Shown: piece by piece, positions 6,963 to 15,603 of the stretch
Layout of the letters: each line of letters starts with the position of its first letter
Position numbering within the stretch: the first letter of the stretch is position 1
NCBI GenBank assembly: GCA_021647765.1
Contig: JAKIUD010000035.1
Coordinates: 1-33,598, forward strand
DNA length: 33,598 nt
Reading direction: 5' to 3'
DNA from: Desulfuromusa sp.
GTDB taxonomy: Bacteria > Desulfobacterota > Desulfuromonadia > Desulfuromonadales > Geopsychrobacteraceae
Made by a program: the position numbers and the translations under genes
Notes under the pieces: generated by a model
The model's database searches: none
What the model was told of the DNA's origin: nothing
The model's input: only the letters and a program-made list of their open reading frames with translations

Positions 6963-7775
6963 ATGGGTAAAATAGTAACAATTGCAAGTCAGAAGGGGGG
7001 GGTTGGTAAAACCACAACAGCCCTGAATTTTTCCTATAGCCTGAGTCGATTGGGTGAACGGGTTCTGTTGATTGATGCCGATCCGCAGGGAGGAATGTCA
7101 ATTGCGACGAATATCAGAAAAAAAACGGGGAGAGGTTTAATTGATTATCTGGCGGGGAAGAGCCAATTGAAAGAGGTGGCTTTTTATACCAAAGAAAAAA
7201 AGATGGCTATTATGGGGATTGGAACAGTTGACCCTGATTCGATCCATCAATTGGAAGATTGGGCCAGAAAAGGGGCTCTTTCCAGGGCGTTGCAACATAT
7301 CGCAAAACACTTTGATTATATTGTAATCGATGCCCCCGCAGGTTTGGGCAGTCTGACAATTGCGTTATTGGAGGCTAGCCAGGGAGTTTTACTTGCTTCT
7401 CAGTGCAGAGCCCTTTCCTTGAAGACCCTGCCAAAAATGTTGTCGCTCATCACTTGGGTTCAGGAAAAAACAAATCCTGACCTGTCGCTGGAGGGCATTG
7501 TTCTGACTATGCGCAATCGTGACAATGAGACTGAAAATGAGATGTTTAAGGAAATAAGTACCGGGTTTCCGGCGGATCTATTCTTCTCAAACTTCATTTC
7601 ATATGATCCTGTTTATGAACTGGCTAGTTTGCGTTCTATTCCTGTCGGCATGCTGAAAGCTGGTAACTTTGCCGCACGTAATTATTTTCAATTGGCAATC
7701 GAATATAAAGAGAAAGAGATGTTGCTTGCCCAGTCGAAAGGAGAAGAAGATGACGCTGGTTCTGGACTCTTCTGA
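6963..7775 (+). CDS. ParA/MinD-family ATPase
   Basis: The 270-residue protein has the deviant Walker A KGGVGKTT (11-18) with both the signature Lys11 and Lys16, switch I region LLIDADPQGGMS, and Walker B YIVIDAPAG. These define ParA/Soj-type ATPases that form dimers and position cargo in the cell. No ParB gene or parS-like site is evident, and the gene lies inside a signalling cassette, so a role in placing a signalling or motility complex is more likely than chromosome partition (inference). GGAG precedes the ATG. Its 3' end overlaps the second roadblock gene by 26 bases. The P-loop codons contain a run of eight G bases. Confidence 0.88.
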   Translation: MGKIVTIASQKGGVGKTTTALNFSYSLSRLGERVLLIDADPQGGMSIATNIRKKTGRGLIDYLAGKSQLKEVAFYTKEKKMAIMGIGTVDPDSIHQLEDWARKGALSRALQHIAKHFDYIVIDAPAGLGSLTIALLEASQGVLLASQCRALSLKTLPKMLSLITWVQEKTNPDLSLEGIVLTMRNRDNETENEMFKEISTGFPADLFFSNFISYDPVYELASLRSIPVGMLKAGNFAARNYFQLAIEYKEKEMLLAQSKGEEDDAGSGLF

Positions 7776-8313
7776 AATTCGTGAGGCAATCGCTCTGGCT
7801 TCCGGGCTGACCTCGGCGCTGAATCTACCTGTTTCTGCTGCTGAAGAAAAACCCAGGCCACTTGCTGTCCCTGCTGCTTCGGTAAAAAAAGTTCAAGATA
7901 AGTTGCCGCAGCCGGTCGATGAAGTTGATCCAACCGCCTTGGTTTATCGAGGCGATCAACTTGAACAGGTTATCAGGAATATGTGCCAGCGTAGCCATTT
8001 CAGTGGTGCGGTGGTGACTGATGATACCGGCCTCCCTTTTGCGGTGGTGAATCCACCCGTATCAATCGAAGCTATTTCCGCTTTTACTACCGTGTTGGGC
8101 GGAGCCTTAGAGCGTGCCGGATCTCTTTTAGGGCATCATGGTGCTGAATATTTGTCGCTAGATGTAAATTATGAAGAAAAAATTATTTTACGGCGCTTTT
8201 TGATTGATGATGCTCCCTACTATTTGTTGGCAATTTGCCCGCAGGATATTGATGAGCGTAGTGAAATAGAAATTTCTATCGACCAGATTGTATCGATTCT
8301 TAACAAAAAATAA
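7750..8313 (+). CDS. Roadblock/LC7-like protein with N-terminal extension
   Basis: The protein has 187 residues. Residues 1-60 are a low-complexity, Ala/Pro-rich extension. From about 65 on there is a roadblock-like domain, with LEQVIRNMCQRS, SGAVVTDDTGLPFAVV, the helix AFTTVLGGALERAGSLL and closing ISIDQIVSIL. AAGGAGAAGA just upstream fixes the ATG at 7750, inside the end of the ParA-like gene. The tight overlap suggests balanced production with the ATPase, and it may be the partner through which the ATPase joins the signalling pathway (inference). It is more divergent than the roadblock protein at 3040. Confidence 0.72.
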   Translation: MTLVLDSSEIREAIALASGLTSALNLPVSAAEEKPRPLAVPAASVKKVQDKLPQPVDEVDPTALVYRGDQLEQVIRNMCQRSHFSGAVVTDDTGLPFAVVNPPVSIEAISAFTTVLGGALERAGSLLGHHGAEYLSLDVNYEEKIILRRFLIDDAPYYLLAICPQDIDERSEIEISIDQIVSILNKK

Positions 8314-8336
8314 ATGCAATACGTGGAGAAGTAAAC

Positions 8337-9440
8337 TTGATTCTTGCTGTGGATGATGAACCGATTTATCTTGATTTATTAACTGATGCTTTGGTGTCAG
8401 CTGGGTATGAAATTAAAACTTTTACCTCGGCACTCAAGGCGCTCGAATTTGTTGACCATGCAGATCTGCAACTGATTATTGCAGATATCAATATGCCGGA
8501 GATGGATGGATTTCAATTCTATCAGGAATATCAAAATCGGTGTTCTCATCGCCAGACACCCTTTGTTTTTCTCTCTTCCAATTCTGATCCGGACACTGTC
8601 ATTAAAGGTTTGAACAGCGGGGTGGATGATTATTTACAAAAACCCCTCCACCCTGAAATTATCAAGGCAAAAGTTCAATCCATTTTGAGTCGGAGGAAGA
8701 AATATATTTCTCAGAAATTTTCCGGCAACCTTGAAGAATTGCCGTTTGCCAAAGTCCTCCAGTTTTGTGAGTTGAAAAATCTGACCGGATGGGTTGATAT
8801 TTTAGCTGATGATTACGCAACCACGATCAACTTTCAGGGGGGTCAATTGCAGCTTGATGATGCATCGGAAGATTTTGAAAAAGTTTTTGATCTTCCAGAA
8901 GGGCATTTTACCATCAATGTGCAACAGGTTGATTATCAAGGGCTTCATACTGATAGTCCAGGAGTGTCCGTAACAGCAGGAACCGTTAGTGCTGATAATG
9001 AAAAACCGATGGGTAAGCTTTCAGGGATAAAAATTCAAAAGCGGCTCTTCCAGATCCAAACCGAATTTTCAGATCAGCAGGACTGTCAAATTTCCTCGAT
9101 TGTTATTCTGGATGGCCGAGTCGTTCTCAAGCGCAACTCAAAGGTTCCACCATCAATGAATAAGCAGGAATTGGAAAAAATTATTGAACTGCAACACTTA
9201 TCAGTTGAGGAAGAAATCCATGCCAAGCTTGCAGAGCTGCTGGTGAAAACGAACAAGACCAATTCCAAAGGCGCAAAAGATTTTCATCAACTTTATGATG
9301 CTGGTTTCGATAAATACTGTAGCGGAAACTTTGCCGCAGCGTTAAGGTATTGGGAAGAAGCTGAGGGCATTAACCCGGCGGACAAAACTCTGACAATCAA
9401 TTTATCCGTTGTTAGAAAGAAACTTTCAGCAAAGAACTAA
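8337..9440 (+). CDS. Response regulator, REC plus PATAN-like domain and C-terminal TPR-like helices
   Basis: The 367-residue protein starts with a receiver domain (1-118): Asp6-Asp7, phospho-acceptor Asp50 in IADINMPEMDG, FLSSNSD and LQKPLHP. A PATAN-like domain follows (about 123-200; SGNLEELPFAKVLQFCELKNLTGW is typical in layout). Residues 215-315 are an unassigned segment, perhaps a second mixed alpha/beta domain. A TPR-like hairpin (about 320-360; FDKYCSGNFAAALRYWEEAEGINP) ends it. The start is a TTG at 8337 with GTGGAG upstream. It is the last gene of the cassette and the second possible target of the upstream kinase. Confidence 0.82.
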   Translation: MILAVDDEPIYLDLLTDALVSAGYEIKTFTSALKALEFVDHADLQLIIADINMPEMDGFQFYQEYQNRCSHRQTPFVFLSSNSDPDTVIKGLNSGVDDYLQKPLHPEIIKAKVQSILSRRKKYISQKFSGNLEELPFAKVLQFCELKNLTGWVDILADDYATTINFQGGQLQLDDASEDFEKVFDLPEGHFTINVQQVDYQGLHTDSPGVSVTAGTVSADNEKPMGKLSGIKIQKRLFQIQTEFSDQQDCQISSIVILDGRVVLKRNSKVPPSMNKQELEKIIELQHLSVEEEIHAKLAELLVKTNKTNSKGAKDFHQLYDAGFDKYCSGNFAAALRYWEEAEGINPADKTLTINLSVVRKKLSAKN

Positions 9441-9508
9441 CGGGTTTATCCAATCTGTAGCTGCTTTTTTACCATTCAACTATTTTTAAAAGTTTACTGG
9501 AGTTGTTT

Positions 9509-10204
9509 ATGAAAACTATTGGATTGCTGGGTGGAATGAGCTGGGAATCGACTGTTCTGTATTATCAACTTCTCAATCAGGGGGTGCGGGAGCGGCTTGG
9601 TGGTTTGCACTCAGCTAAAATTCTGCTGCACAGTGTTGATTTTGCTGAAATTGAGCAGTTCCAAGTTAATGACCAATGGCTCGAGGCTGGAGCGCAACTT
9701 GCGGAGGCTGCGTCAGGGTTGGAGCGGGCAGGGGCGGATATGATTCTGCTTTGCTCCAACCTGATGCATAAGGTGGCACCAGTGATAGAAGCAAAAATCA
9801 AAGTTCCATTTTTGCACATTGCCGATGCCGCAGGCAGCGCGATCAAGGTACAGGGGCTAGAAAAAATCGGCTTATTGGGAACATGCTACACGATGGAAGA
9901 AGATTTTTATCGGCAACGGCTGTCAGATGAATTTGATCTGGACGTGGTCATCCCAAATGAGGAAGATCGCAAATATATCCATCAAGTTATTTTCGATGAA
10001 CTGTGCCAAGGGAAATTTACTGAAGAATCACGCACAAACTATCTGACTATTATAGACAAGCTACGTGAACATGGTGTGCAGGGAGTGATCCTCGGTTGTA
10101 CTGAAATCCCGCTGCTGGTGCGTCAGGAAGATACGGATCTGCCGTTGTTCAATACCGCAGCATTGCATGCTCAATATGCCCTGGAATTGTCTTTTGCTGA
10201 GTAA
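9509..10204 (+). CDS. ygeA: Aspartate/glutamate racemase family protein (YgeA-like)
   Basis: The 231-residue protein is close to E. coli YgeA along its whole length: MKTIGLLGGMSWEST at the start, GGLHSAKILLHSVDF, and GCTEIPLL near the end. These PLP-independent racemases use two cysteines, here Cys82 in LLCSNLMHK and Cys197 in GCTEI. YgeA-type proteins usually have CTNTMH or CNTMH at the first site, so the Thr before Met is replaced by Leu; this may alter substrate preference. GGAG six bases upstream sets the ATG at 9509. It lies 68 bases after the signalling cassette and probably has its own expression. It would supply D-amino acids or recycle them. Confidence 0.88.
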   Translation: MKTIGLLGGMSWESTVLYYQLLNQGVRERLGGLHSAKILLHSVDFAEIEQFQVNDQWLEAGAQLAEAASGLERAGADMILLCSNLMHKVAPVIEAKIKVPFLHIADAAGSAIKVQGLEKIGLLGTCYTMEEDFYRQRLSDEFDLDVVIPNEEDRKYIHQVIFDELCQGKFTEESRTNYLTIIDKLREHGVQGVILGCTEIPLLVRQEDTDLPLFNTAALHAQYALELSFAE

Positions 10205-10208
10205 CTTT

Positions 10209-10688
10209 ATGAATAAAGAAGCCTTGCGTGATCAAATTATTGCCAGACTGACGGCTGATCACGCTTTGCTGCTGCAGGCGACCAAAACATCCCACGCTGC
10301 CGCAACCCACGATGAGAATATCCCCGATAATAAATATGCCACCCTCGGTCTCGAAGCGTCCTACCTTGCACAGGGTCAGGCGAATCGTGCGCAGGAGATT
10401 TTACAGGCAATACAGAAATTTCGACAATTACCTTTATTGGAATTTACTGCCGAGGCGCCAATCCGTCTGACGGCATTAGTCAGATTGGATGATGACGAGG
10501 GGCATAGCAGACTGGTTTTTCTTGCTCCTGCTGCGGGCAGGATGCTCCTGAAATTTGACGAAGTGGAGATCATGCTTATTACCCCTGCGTCGCCTCTCGG
10601 TCGAGAATTAATTGGTAAACAGTGTGGCGATCGGATTGAACTTAAAAGCGATACAGCTAGGGAATATGAGGTTACCTCAGTCTGTTGA
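10209..10688 (+). CDS. GreA/GreB C-terminal-domain-like protein
   Basis: The 159-residue protein has an N-terminal helical part (about 1-75) and a C-terminal domain resembling the FKBP-like half of Gre factors. The most telling stretch is MLITPASPLGRELIGKQCGDRIEL (split here over residues about 125-148), which matches the SPLGRALLGKxxGD pattern of GreA/GreB. The N-terminal part lacks the obvious long acidic-tipped coiled coil, so RNA-cleavage activity is doubtful; it may bind RNA polymerase as Rnk or similar proteins do. The gene begins four bases after the racemase stop and may be cotranscribed with it. The N-terminal extension to 10167 overlaps the racemase and is not needed. Confidence 0.7.
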   Translation: MNKEALRDQIIARLTADHALLLQATKTSHAAATHDENIPDNKYATLGLEASYLAQGQANRAQEILQAIQKFRQLPLLEFTAEAPIRLTALVRLDDDEGHSRLVFLAPAAGRMLLKFDEVEIMLITPASPLGRELIGKQCGDRIELKSDTAREYEVTSVC

Positions 10689-10716
10689 TGCTCTGGAAGG
10701 GGCAGCGGTGGATTTC

Positions 10717-11148
10717 TTATTTTTTCAGTAGAAATGTTCTCTGCCGTTTGTCAGCATAGTCGAATTCGTGAGTCATTTTCCAGATAACTTTCATCCTTCG
10801 CCAAGATGCGCGCAGGAAGAAAATAGCTGTTATAGACGCTACCCCGCCCCAAAGAAGACCGTCTGACCCCTGGTAATTGAAATGGAACTTCCGTTGGATC
10901 AGATTATCGCCAATCTCAAGTAGATAACCGAACAGAATTCCATAGAGAACAGCTCGAAGCAGCAGACGCAAAAGAATGCCGTACCTGATCTGTCCCGGTT
11001 TGGCTTTGTTGTCCAGCCGTTTCCAGCGGGTCATCAGTAGGCCGTGCAGGCAGAGGATAATTGCCAGCCCGCTATCCAGAGTGCGCAGGATCAGGTAACT
11101 GGAGAGAGTTCCCCAGGTGAAGGCGATGATGATGGTATCGAGGTTCAA
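10717..11148 (-). CDS. Small integral membrane protein, unknown function
   Basis: The 143-residue protein has about four hydrophobic stretches: near 5-38 (one long or two short segments), 61-80 and 98-113, with basic loops such as MTRWKRLDNKAKPGQ. The C-terminal tail is basic and likely cytoplasmic. No family is recognised. The start appears to be TTG at 11148, with GGAAGGAAA five bases upstream. It follows the EamA transporter gene by 21 bases on the same strand and is probably cotranscribed with it. Confidence 0.6.
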   Translation of the reverse strand: MNLDTIIIAFTWGTLSSYLILRTLDSGLAIILCLHGLLMTRWKRLDNKAKPGQIRYGILLRLLLRAVLYGILFGYLLEIGDNLIQRKFHFNYQGSDGLLWGGVASITAIFFLRASWRRMKVIWKMTHEFDYADKRQRTFLLKK

Positions 11149-11169
11149 CGTTGTTTCCTTCCAGGCGGT

Positions 11170-12054
11170 CTACCTTCGGTACGAGCCAATATAGATGGCA
11201 GATAGAATCAGCAGGATACCGAAGACCTCTACTCCCCCAGTCGGCCTACCAAAGAAAAGGGTATCCCAGATCAGGGCAAGCATTGGTTGCAGCAGCAGAA
11301 TCAGCCCGGCGACTGTGGCTTGAATATGTTTGATTGCCGATGAGATCAGCGACCAGCCGATGGTGGTGCTGACCACTCCGACACCGATCAGAGCGAAGAG
11401 AGAATTACTACTGGAAATGGCAAATGATGCCCCGTTGAGGGGGGTGATAACCGCGAGCAGCAGGGTACAGGGAATCGCAACCGTCAGCATGGCCGGAACA
11501 CTGCTCACTGAACTGTCGTCCATCGATGCCTTAATCAGCAGGATATAGCCAGAGTAGAAGACAGCTGTCAGTAGTCCCAGAAAAATCCCAAGTTTATAGC
11601 CATCCGCAATAGTTTTCCAGTCGACCCCAGTGATAAACAGCAGCCCACAGAGAGCTATAGCCACCGCCAGCATGAACATTCTAGAAATTTTCTGTTTGAA
11701 GAACAACCAGGAAAACAGTGCGGTGAAGAAAACTTGAAAATTGCCCAACAGAGTAGAAAACCCCGGTCCGACTAAATCGATACTGCGATGCCAGCACATG
11801 AAATCGATGGCGAGAATCACCCCTGCGAGACAGAGCAGCAAACGTGGCCGTCGTGCCATCTTCAAGTTCTCTCCACGCAACAACATCAGCATCGACAGCG
11901 ATATCCCTGCAAACAGCATTCGGTAGAATCCGGCGCTGTCAGGTGGGAGTGCGGCAAGTTTGATGAATATGGGGGAGAAGCTGATGCAGACGGAACCGAT
12001 CAACAGTTTGAACAATGGAAAATGGGTCTGGGTGGTGGTGTCGGTTTGTTTCAC
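11170..12054 (-). CDS. EamA/DMT-family transporter
   Basis: The 294-residue protein has ten predicted membrane helices in two halves, as expected for a drug/metabolite exporter of the EamA type. The first half holds SPIFIKLAALPPDSAGFYRMLFAG, the classic arrangement in which the helix 1 end and helix 2 start (GFYR) face the pore. The second half repeats the pattern, with STTIGWSLISSAIKHIQATVAGLILLLQPM. The substrate cannot be inferred. It lies in a minus-strand pair with the small membrane protein and is separated by 116 bases from fhs, which carries its own start signals upstream. Confidence 0.88.
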   Translation of the reverse strand: MKQTDTTTQTHFPLFKLLIGSVCISFSPIFIKLAALPPDSAGFYRMLFAGISLSMLMLLRGENLKMARRPRLLLCLAGVILAIDFMCWHRSIDLVGPGFSTLLGNFQVFFTALFSWLFFKQKISRMFMLAVAIALCGLLFITGVDWKTIADGYKLGIFLGLLTAVFYSGYILLIKASMDDSSVSSVPAMLTVAIPCTLLLAVITPLNGASFAISSSNSLFALIGVGVVSTTIGWSLISSAIKHIQATVAGLILLLQPMLALIWDTLFFGRPTGGVEVFGILLILSAIYIGSYRR

Positions 12055-12170
12055 TCGCTACTCATTTTCTTAGCTCAGCCTTCGCGAGCGCATCATAGCA
12101 TAAATCAATACCATTTTCTGACAAATCATATATTCATTGTGAAACTGACCATCAGTTTTGCAGTTGAGAC

Positions 12171-13835
12171 TCAGCTCAAACCGTGAATTGCCCCATCTTT
12201 CTGTAACTGCCAACGTTCAGCACTCGGATGTTTTGGCAGTCCCGGCATCCGCATGATGTCCCCGGTGAGAACCACCAGAAATCCGGCTCCGGAATTGATC
12301 TGAATGCCACGCACGGTGATATCAAAGTGGTGTGGGCGACCCAACAGATTTGGATCATCAGACAGGGATCCGGGGGCTTTGGCGATACAGACCGGTAGCT
12401 GTTCAAAACCGAGTTTCTGCACTTGACGCAGATCTTTGGCCGCCTGTTTGGTAAATGCGACATCATCAGCGCCGTACATCTCCCGGCAGATAATCCGTAT
12501 CTTCTCTTCGATGGGTAGATCGAGAGGGTAGAGGGGGCGGAAGGGTTGACTTTGGCTGGCAACCTGCATCACCTGTTGTGCCAGTTCAATCGCTCCCGCG
12601 CCTCCACTGGCGTAGTGATCGCAAATGGCAACGGGGGTATTTAATTCCTGACAGCGAGCTTTGATCAACTCTAACTCCGCAGAGTTGTCGTCGGCAAAAC
12701 GGTTGAGAGCGACGACTGGCTGCTTGTTAAACTTGCGCACGCTCTCGATATGTTTATCGAGATTCTCCAATCCTTTGCCTAGCACTGCTAAATCCTTATC
12801 ACCGAGCTTGTCTTTGCTTTTTCCTCCGTGCAATTTTAGAGCTCTGGTGGTGGTCACCAGTACCACTGCTTGTGGATCCAAACTGCCGAGTCGGCACTTG
12901 ATATCAAAGAATTTTTCCGCACCCAGATCAAAGCCGAAACCGGCTTCAGTGATAGTCCAATCGGCATGGTGCTGAGCCATTTGGGTTGCCAGGAGACTGT
13001 TGCAACCATGGGCGATATTGGCAAAAGGACCGCCATGTACCAATGTTGGAACTCCTTCCAGACTCTGTACTAGATTCGGGTGGATTGCATCGCGTAACAG
13101 AGCGAGCATGGCGCCAGTGACTTGCAGTTGTTTGGCAAAAACCGGTTCACCGTTGTAAGTAAAGGCGACTAAAGTATTTTCGAGACGTTGGCAAAAATCA
13201 TCCAAACTGGATGCCAGACAGAGCATTGCCATTACTTCGGAGGCAGCGGTAATGTCAAACCCTCCTTCCCGCGGGATACCCTGCAGTTTTCCACCCAAAC
13301 CCAGTACGATATTTCGCAGGCTCCGGTCGTTCATATCGATCACCCGGCGCCAGAGAACCCGCCGCAGATCGATGTTCAATTTATTGCCCTGATAGATATG
13401 GTTGTCGATCACCGCCGAAAGGAGATTGTTGGCGCTGGTAATAGCGTGAAAGTCGCCGGTGAAGTGCAGATTGATCCGATCGGCTGGCAGAATCTGGCTG
13501 TAGCCGCCGCCGGTGGCGCCTCCTTTCATCCCCAGACAGGGTCCGAGCGAGGGTTCACGCAGTGCCAGACAGACCGATTTCCCCAGCTTGGCAAAGGCCT
13601 GTCCCAAGCCGATTGAGGTGGTAGTTTTCCCTTCTCCAGCAGCGGTGGGGGTGGTTGCCGAAATCAGAATCAAATGTCCCAGTTTGCTGCTTGGCCGCTG
13701 TAAAGCATTGATGTGGATCTTGGCCATTTCCAAGCCATAGGGGAGCAGGTCGTCTTTACTGATGCCAAGCTGGTCGGCAATCAGATCAATTGGTTTTGGC
13801 TGAGCCTGTTGGGCAATTTCAGTGTCACTGAGCAT
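12171..13835 (-). CDS. fhs: Formate-tetrahydrofolate ligase
   Basis: The 554-residue enzyme joins formate to tetrahydrofolate with ATP, giving 10-formyl-THF for the methyl branch of the Wood-Ljungdahl pathway or for one-carbon biosynthesis. The nucleotide loop TPTAAGEGKTTTSIGL is near residue 60. Other family hallmarks are REPSLGPCLGMKGGATGGGYSQ, NLHFTGDFHAI, and the C-terminal RMPGLPKHPSAE. The length equals the family norm (about 555). AAGGGA lies eight bases before the ATG. No folD, metF or CO-dehydrogenase gene is adjacent, so the pathway use cannot be decided from context. Confidence 0.97.
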   Translation of the reverse strand: MLSDTEIAQQAQPKPIDLIADQLGISKDDLLPYGLEMAKIHINALQRPSSKLGHLILISATTPTAAGEGKTTTSIGLGQAFAKLGKSVCLALREPSLGPCLGMKGGATGGGYSQILPADRINLHFTGDFHAITSANNLLSAVIDNHIYQGNKLNIDLRRVLWRRVIDMNDRSLRNIVLGLGGKLQGIPREGGFDITAASEVMAMLCLASSLDDFCQRLENTLVAFTYNGEPVFAKQLQVTGAMLALLRDAIHPNLVQSLEGVPTLVHGGPFANIAHGCNSLLATQMAQHHADWTITEAGFGFDLGAEKFFDIKCRLGSLDPQAVVLVTTTRALKLHGGKSKDKLGDKDLAVLGKGLENLDKHIESVRKFNKQPVVALNRFADDNSAELELIKARCQELNTPVAICDHYASGGAGAIELAQQVMQVASQSQPFRPLYPLDLPIEEKIRIICREMYGADDVAFTKQAAKDLRQVQKLGFEQLPVCIAKAPGSLSDDPNLLGRPHHFDITVRGIQINSGAGFLVVLTGDIMRMPGLPKHPSAERWQLQKDGAIHGLS

Positions 13836-13958
13836 GTTGAAATCCCTTCTTTGGCAGGGGGTGCCAAGTCAGCTGAGCGTGATGGTTAAAACTGTTTTCT
13901 GGTTATGTATTACGCTCCAGTAAATTAATCAGTGGGAAAAATGTTCAATATTAACCTC

Positions 13959-13979
13959 CCTCTCCCTCGATGGGAGAGG
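13959..13979. repeat. Hairpin CCTCTCCC-TCGAT-GGGAGAGG
   Basis: A perfect 8-bp stem with a five-base loop lies ten bases beyond the stop of the kinase fusion gene on the minus strand and upstream of fhs. There is no T-run on either side, so it is not a standard terminator. Sequences of this form are frequent small repeats in proteobacterial intergenic regions. It may still act as an RNA 3' end. Confidence 0.4.
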
Positions 13980-13989
13980 AAATACTCAA

Positions 13990-15603
13990 TCAACTTGAGG
14001 GTGGTGCATAGCCAGAACTTAGTTTTTTTAGTTGCCCGGCTATTTGTTCCACCTCAGTCTTTGGGTTGATACCGATCACATGGTTTCTTTCCGTGGCAAT
14101 TAATGGTTCTTCGTAAGCCAGTTGATTATCGAGAACCTCCTCGGTTGCTTCTGAAAATTGCCCCGTTTGCCGGGTACGTTGCTTGATCCGTTGCTTGATC
14201 CGTTGCCGTAACTCTTTTTCAGCCAGTGGAAAGTCGAGGATAACTAGTGGAATTTGCTGTTTCAATGCAAGTTGGCGCATCTGCTCACGCGACGACTGTT
14301 TGATAAAGGTTGCATCCACAAGTGTCAGGATACCCGCTTTTAAGAGGATATCGGCTAATTCACGCAGTCGGGAGTATGTTTTTATACTGGCTGCTGTGCT
14401 GTAAATGCCAGCAGCAATTTGAGAATGACTATTTTCTGTAGGAGCCAGCTGATACAGGCGTTTGCGCTCCAGATCAGAATGGAGACAGATTCCATTGCAG
14501 AGCGGAGCCAGTTGGTTGACAAAGCTGCTCTTACCTGACCCAGACAGACCGTGAGTGATGATGAGCAGTGAAGCCTTGGGAGTCATATAGCTGGTTGCAA
14601 GCTCCAGATAGCTTTGCAGCAGCTCCAAGTCAGCGTTACGTTCTGCTTCGCTAAAATCAGACTGGGAAAGACGCAGGCAGGTCACTTTGACACGCACCAT
14701 CGCCCGATAAACTTTGTAGAAATTGAGCAGTGCCATCCCTGGATAATCTCCACTTTCCAGCAGGTAATAATTAAGAAAGCGCCAGCCAAGTGCGCTTTCT
14801 CTCCGGTCATCCAGATCCATTGCCAAGAAAGCGATATCACTGATCGGATCGACCCAGCGCAGGTTCTCATTGAACTCAATACAGTCGAAAAGCAACGGGG
14901 CTCCATCAAGCCAAGCCATATTGGCAAGGTGGATATCGCCATGACATTCGCGGATGAATCCTGCGGATTTACGTTGCAGGAATATTGGTTCCAGGCGTGT
15001 GTACGTATCCCGACTCCATTCTTCCAGCCGATCAACCTGACGTAGCATGGCGGGGTCGGGCAAGAAGCGTCGAAGCTGGATAAAATTTTGCAAAATTGGA
15101 TCGATAATCGCTTGCGGTGAGCCAAAATGACTATGTATCCCGGCAATCGGGGCATCCCTGTGGATCCGGGCAATTTTTAGCGCAAACTTTTCGATATGAT
15201 TATTTGTTAACTGTCCAGCTGCCAGCATCCGGTCAAGTTGTTTTTGTTGCGGGAAGCGTTTCATTTTAACCACATAGTCAAGAGCCGGTTTCCCGTTCAG
15301 CTTCGGTCTGTCCTGCTTTCCACCTATCTGTACAACTTCGAGATAAAGTTGTGGAGCGAAACGCTTGTTGATACGCAGTTCCTCCTGACAGAAATATCGC
15401 CGCTTTTCCAGAGTAGAAAAGTCGAGAAATCCAAAATTGACCGGTTTCTTCAGTTTGTAGGCAAACTCTCCCGCCAGAAAGATCCACGAAATATGTGTTT
15501 CGACGAGTTCAATCCTGGTCACCGGATGATCATAAAAGGTAGGATCAAGCATCCTTTGAACAAGTCGGTTTCGCTGTTTGTCTTTCATGCTGTTTACGAC
15601 CAT
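13990..15603 (-). CDS. Bifunctional phosphotransferase-like/P-loop kinase fusion
   Basis: The 537-residue protein fuses an aminoglycoside-phosphotransferase-like domain (COG2187 type, about 20-330) with a gluconate-kinase-like P-loop domain (COG0645 type, about 345-520). The first half begins with ETHISWIFLAGEFAYKLKKPVNFGFLD and has the catalytic HGDIHLAN near 221, followed by LFDCIEFNE. The second half has Walker A GLSGSGKSS (about 353-361) and a downstream DATFIKQSSRE. The fusion is widespread and its substrate is unknown; it should not be taken as a resistance gene. The start at 15603 is not sharply defined, since an ATG five codons later is equally possible. It is apparently a single-gene unit. 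Confidence 0.85.
   Translation of the reverse strand: MVVNSMKDKQRNRLVQRMLDPTFYDHPVTRIELVETHISWIFLAGEFAYKLKKPVNFGFLDFSTLEKRRYFCQEELRINKRFAPQLYLEVVQIGGKQDRPKLNGKPALDYVVKMKRFPQQKQLDRMLAAGQLTNNHIEKFALKIARIHRDAPIAGIHSHFGSPQAIIDPILQNFIQLRRFLPDPAMLRQVDRLEEWSRDTYTRLEPIFLQRKSAGFIRECHGDIHLANMAWLDGAPLLFDCIEFNENLRWVDPISDIAFLAMDLDDRRESALGWRFLNYYLLESGDYPGMALLNFYKVYRAMVRVKVTCLRLSQSDFSEAERNADLELLQSYLELATSYMTPKASLLIITHGLSGSGKSSFVNQLAPLCNGICLHSDLERKRLYQLAPTENSHSQIAAGIYSTAASIKTYSRLRELADILLKAGILTLVDATFIKQSSREQMRQLALKQQIPLVILDFPLAEKELRQRIKQRIKQRTRQTGQFSEATEEVLDNQLAYEEPLIATERNHVIGINPKTEVEQIAGQLKKLSSGYAPPSS

Noticed and set aside
10680..10720. TGA after a Cys at the end of the GreA-like gene as selenocysteine
   Set aside because: The following codons (Cys-Ser-Gly-Arg-Gly) end soon and resemble no conserved domain.
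13188..13616. 142-codon plus-strand ORF inside fhs
   Set aside because: Antisense shadow of the highly conserved ligase gene.
13990..15603. Aminoglycoside resistance gene
   Set aside because: The phosphotransferase-like domain belongs to the common kinase fusion of unknown substrate, not to a resistance family.
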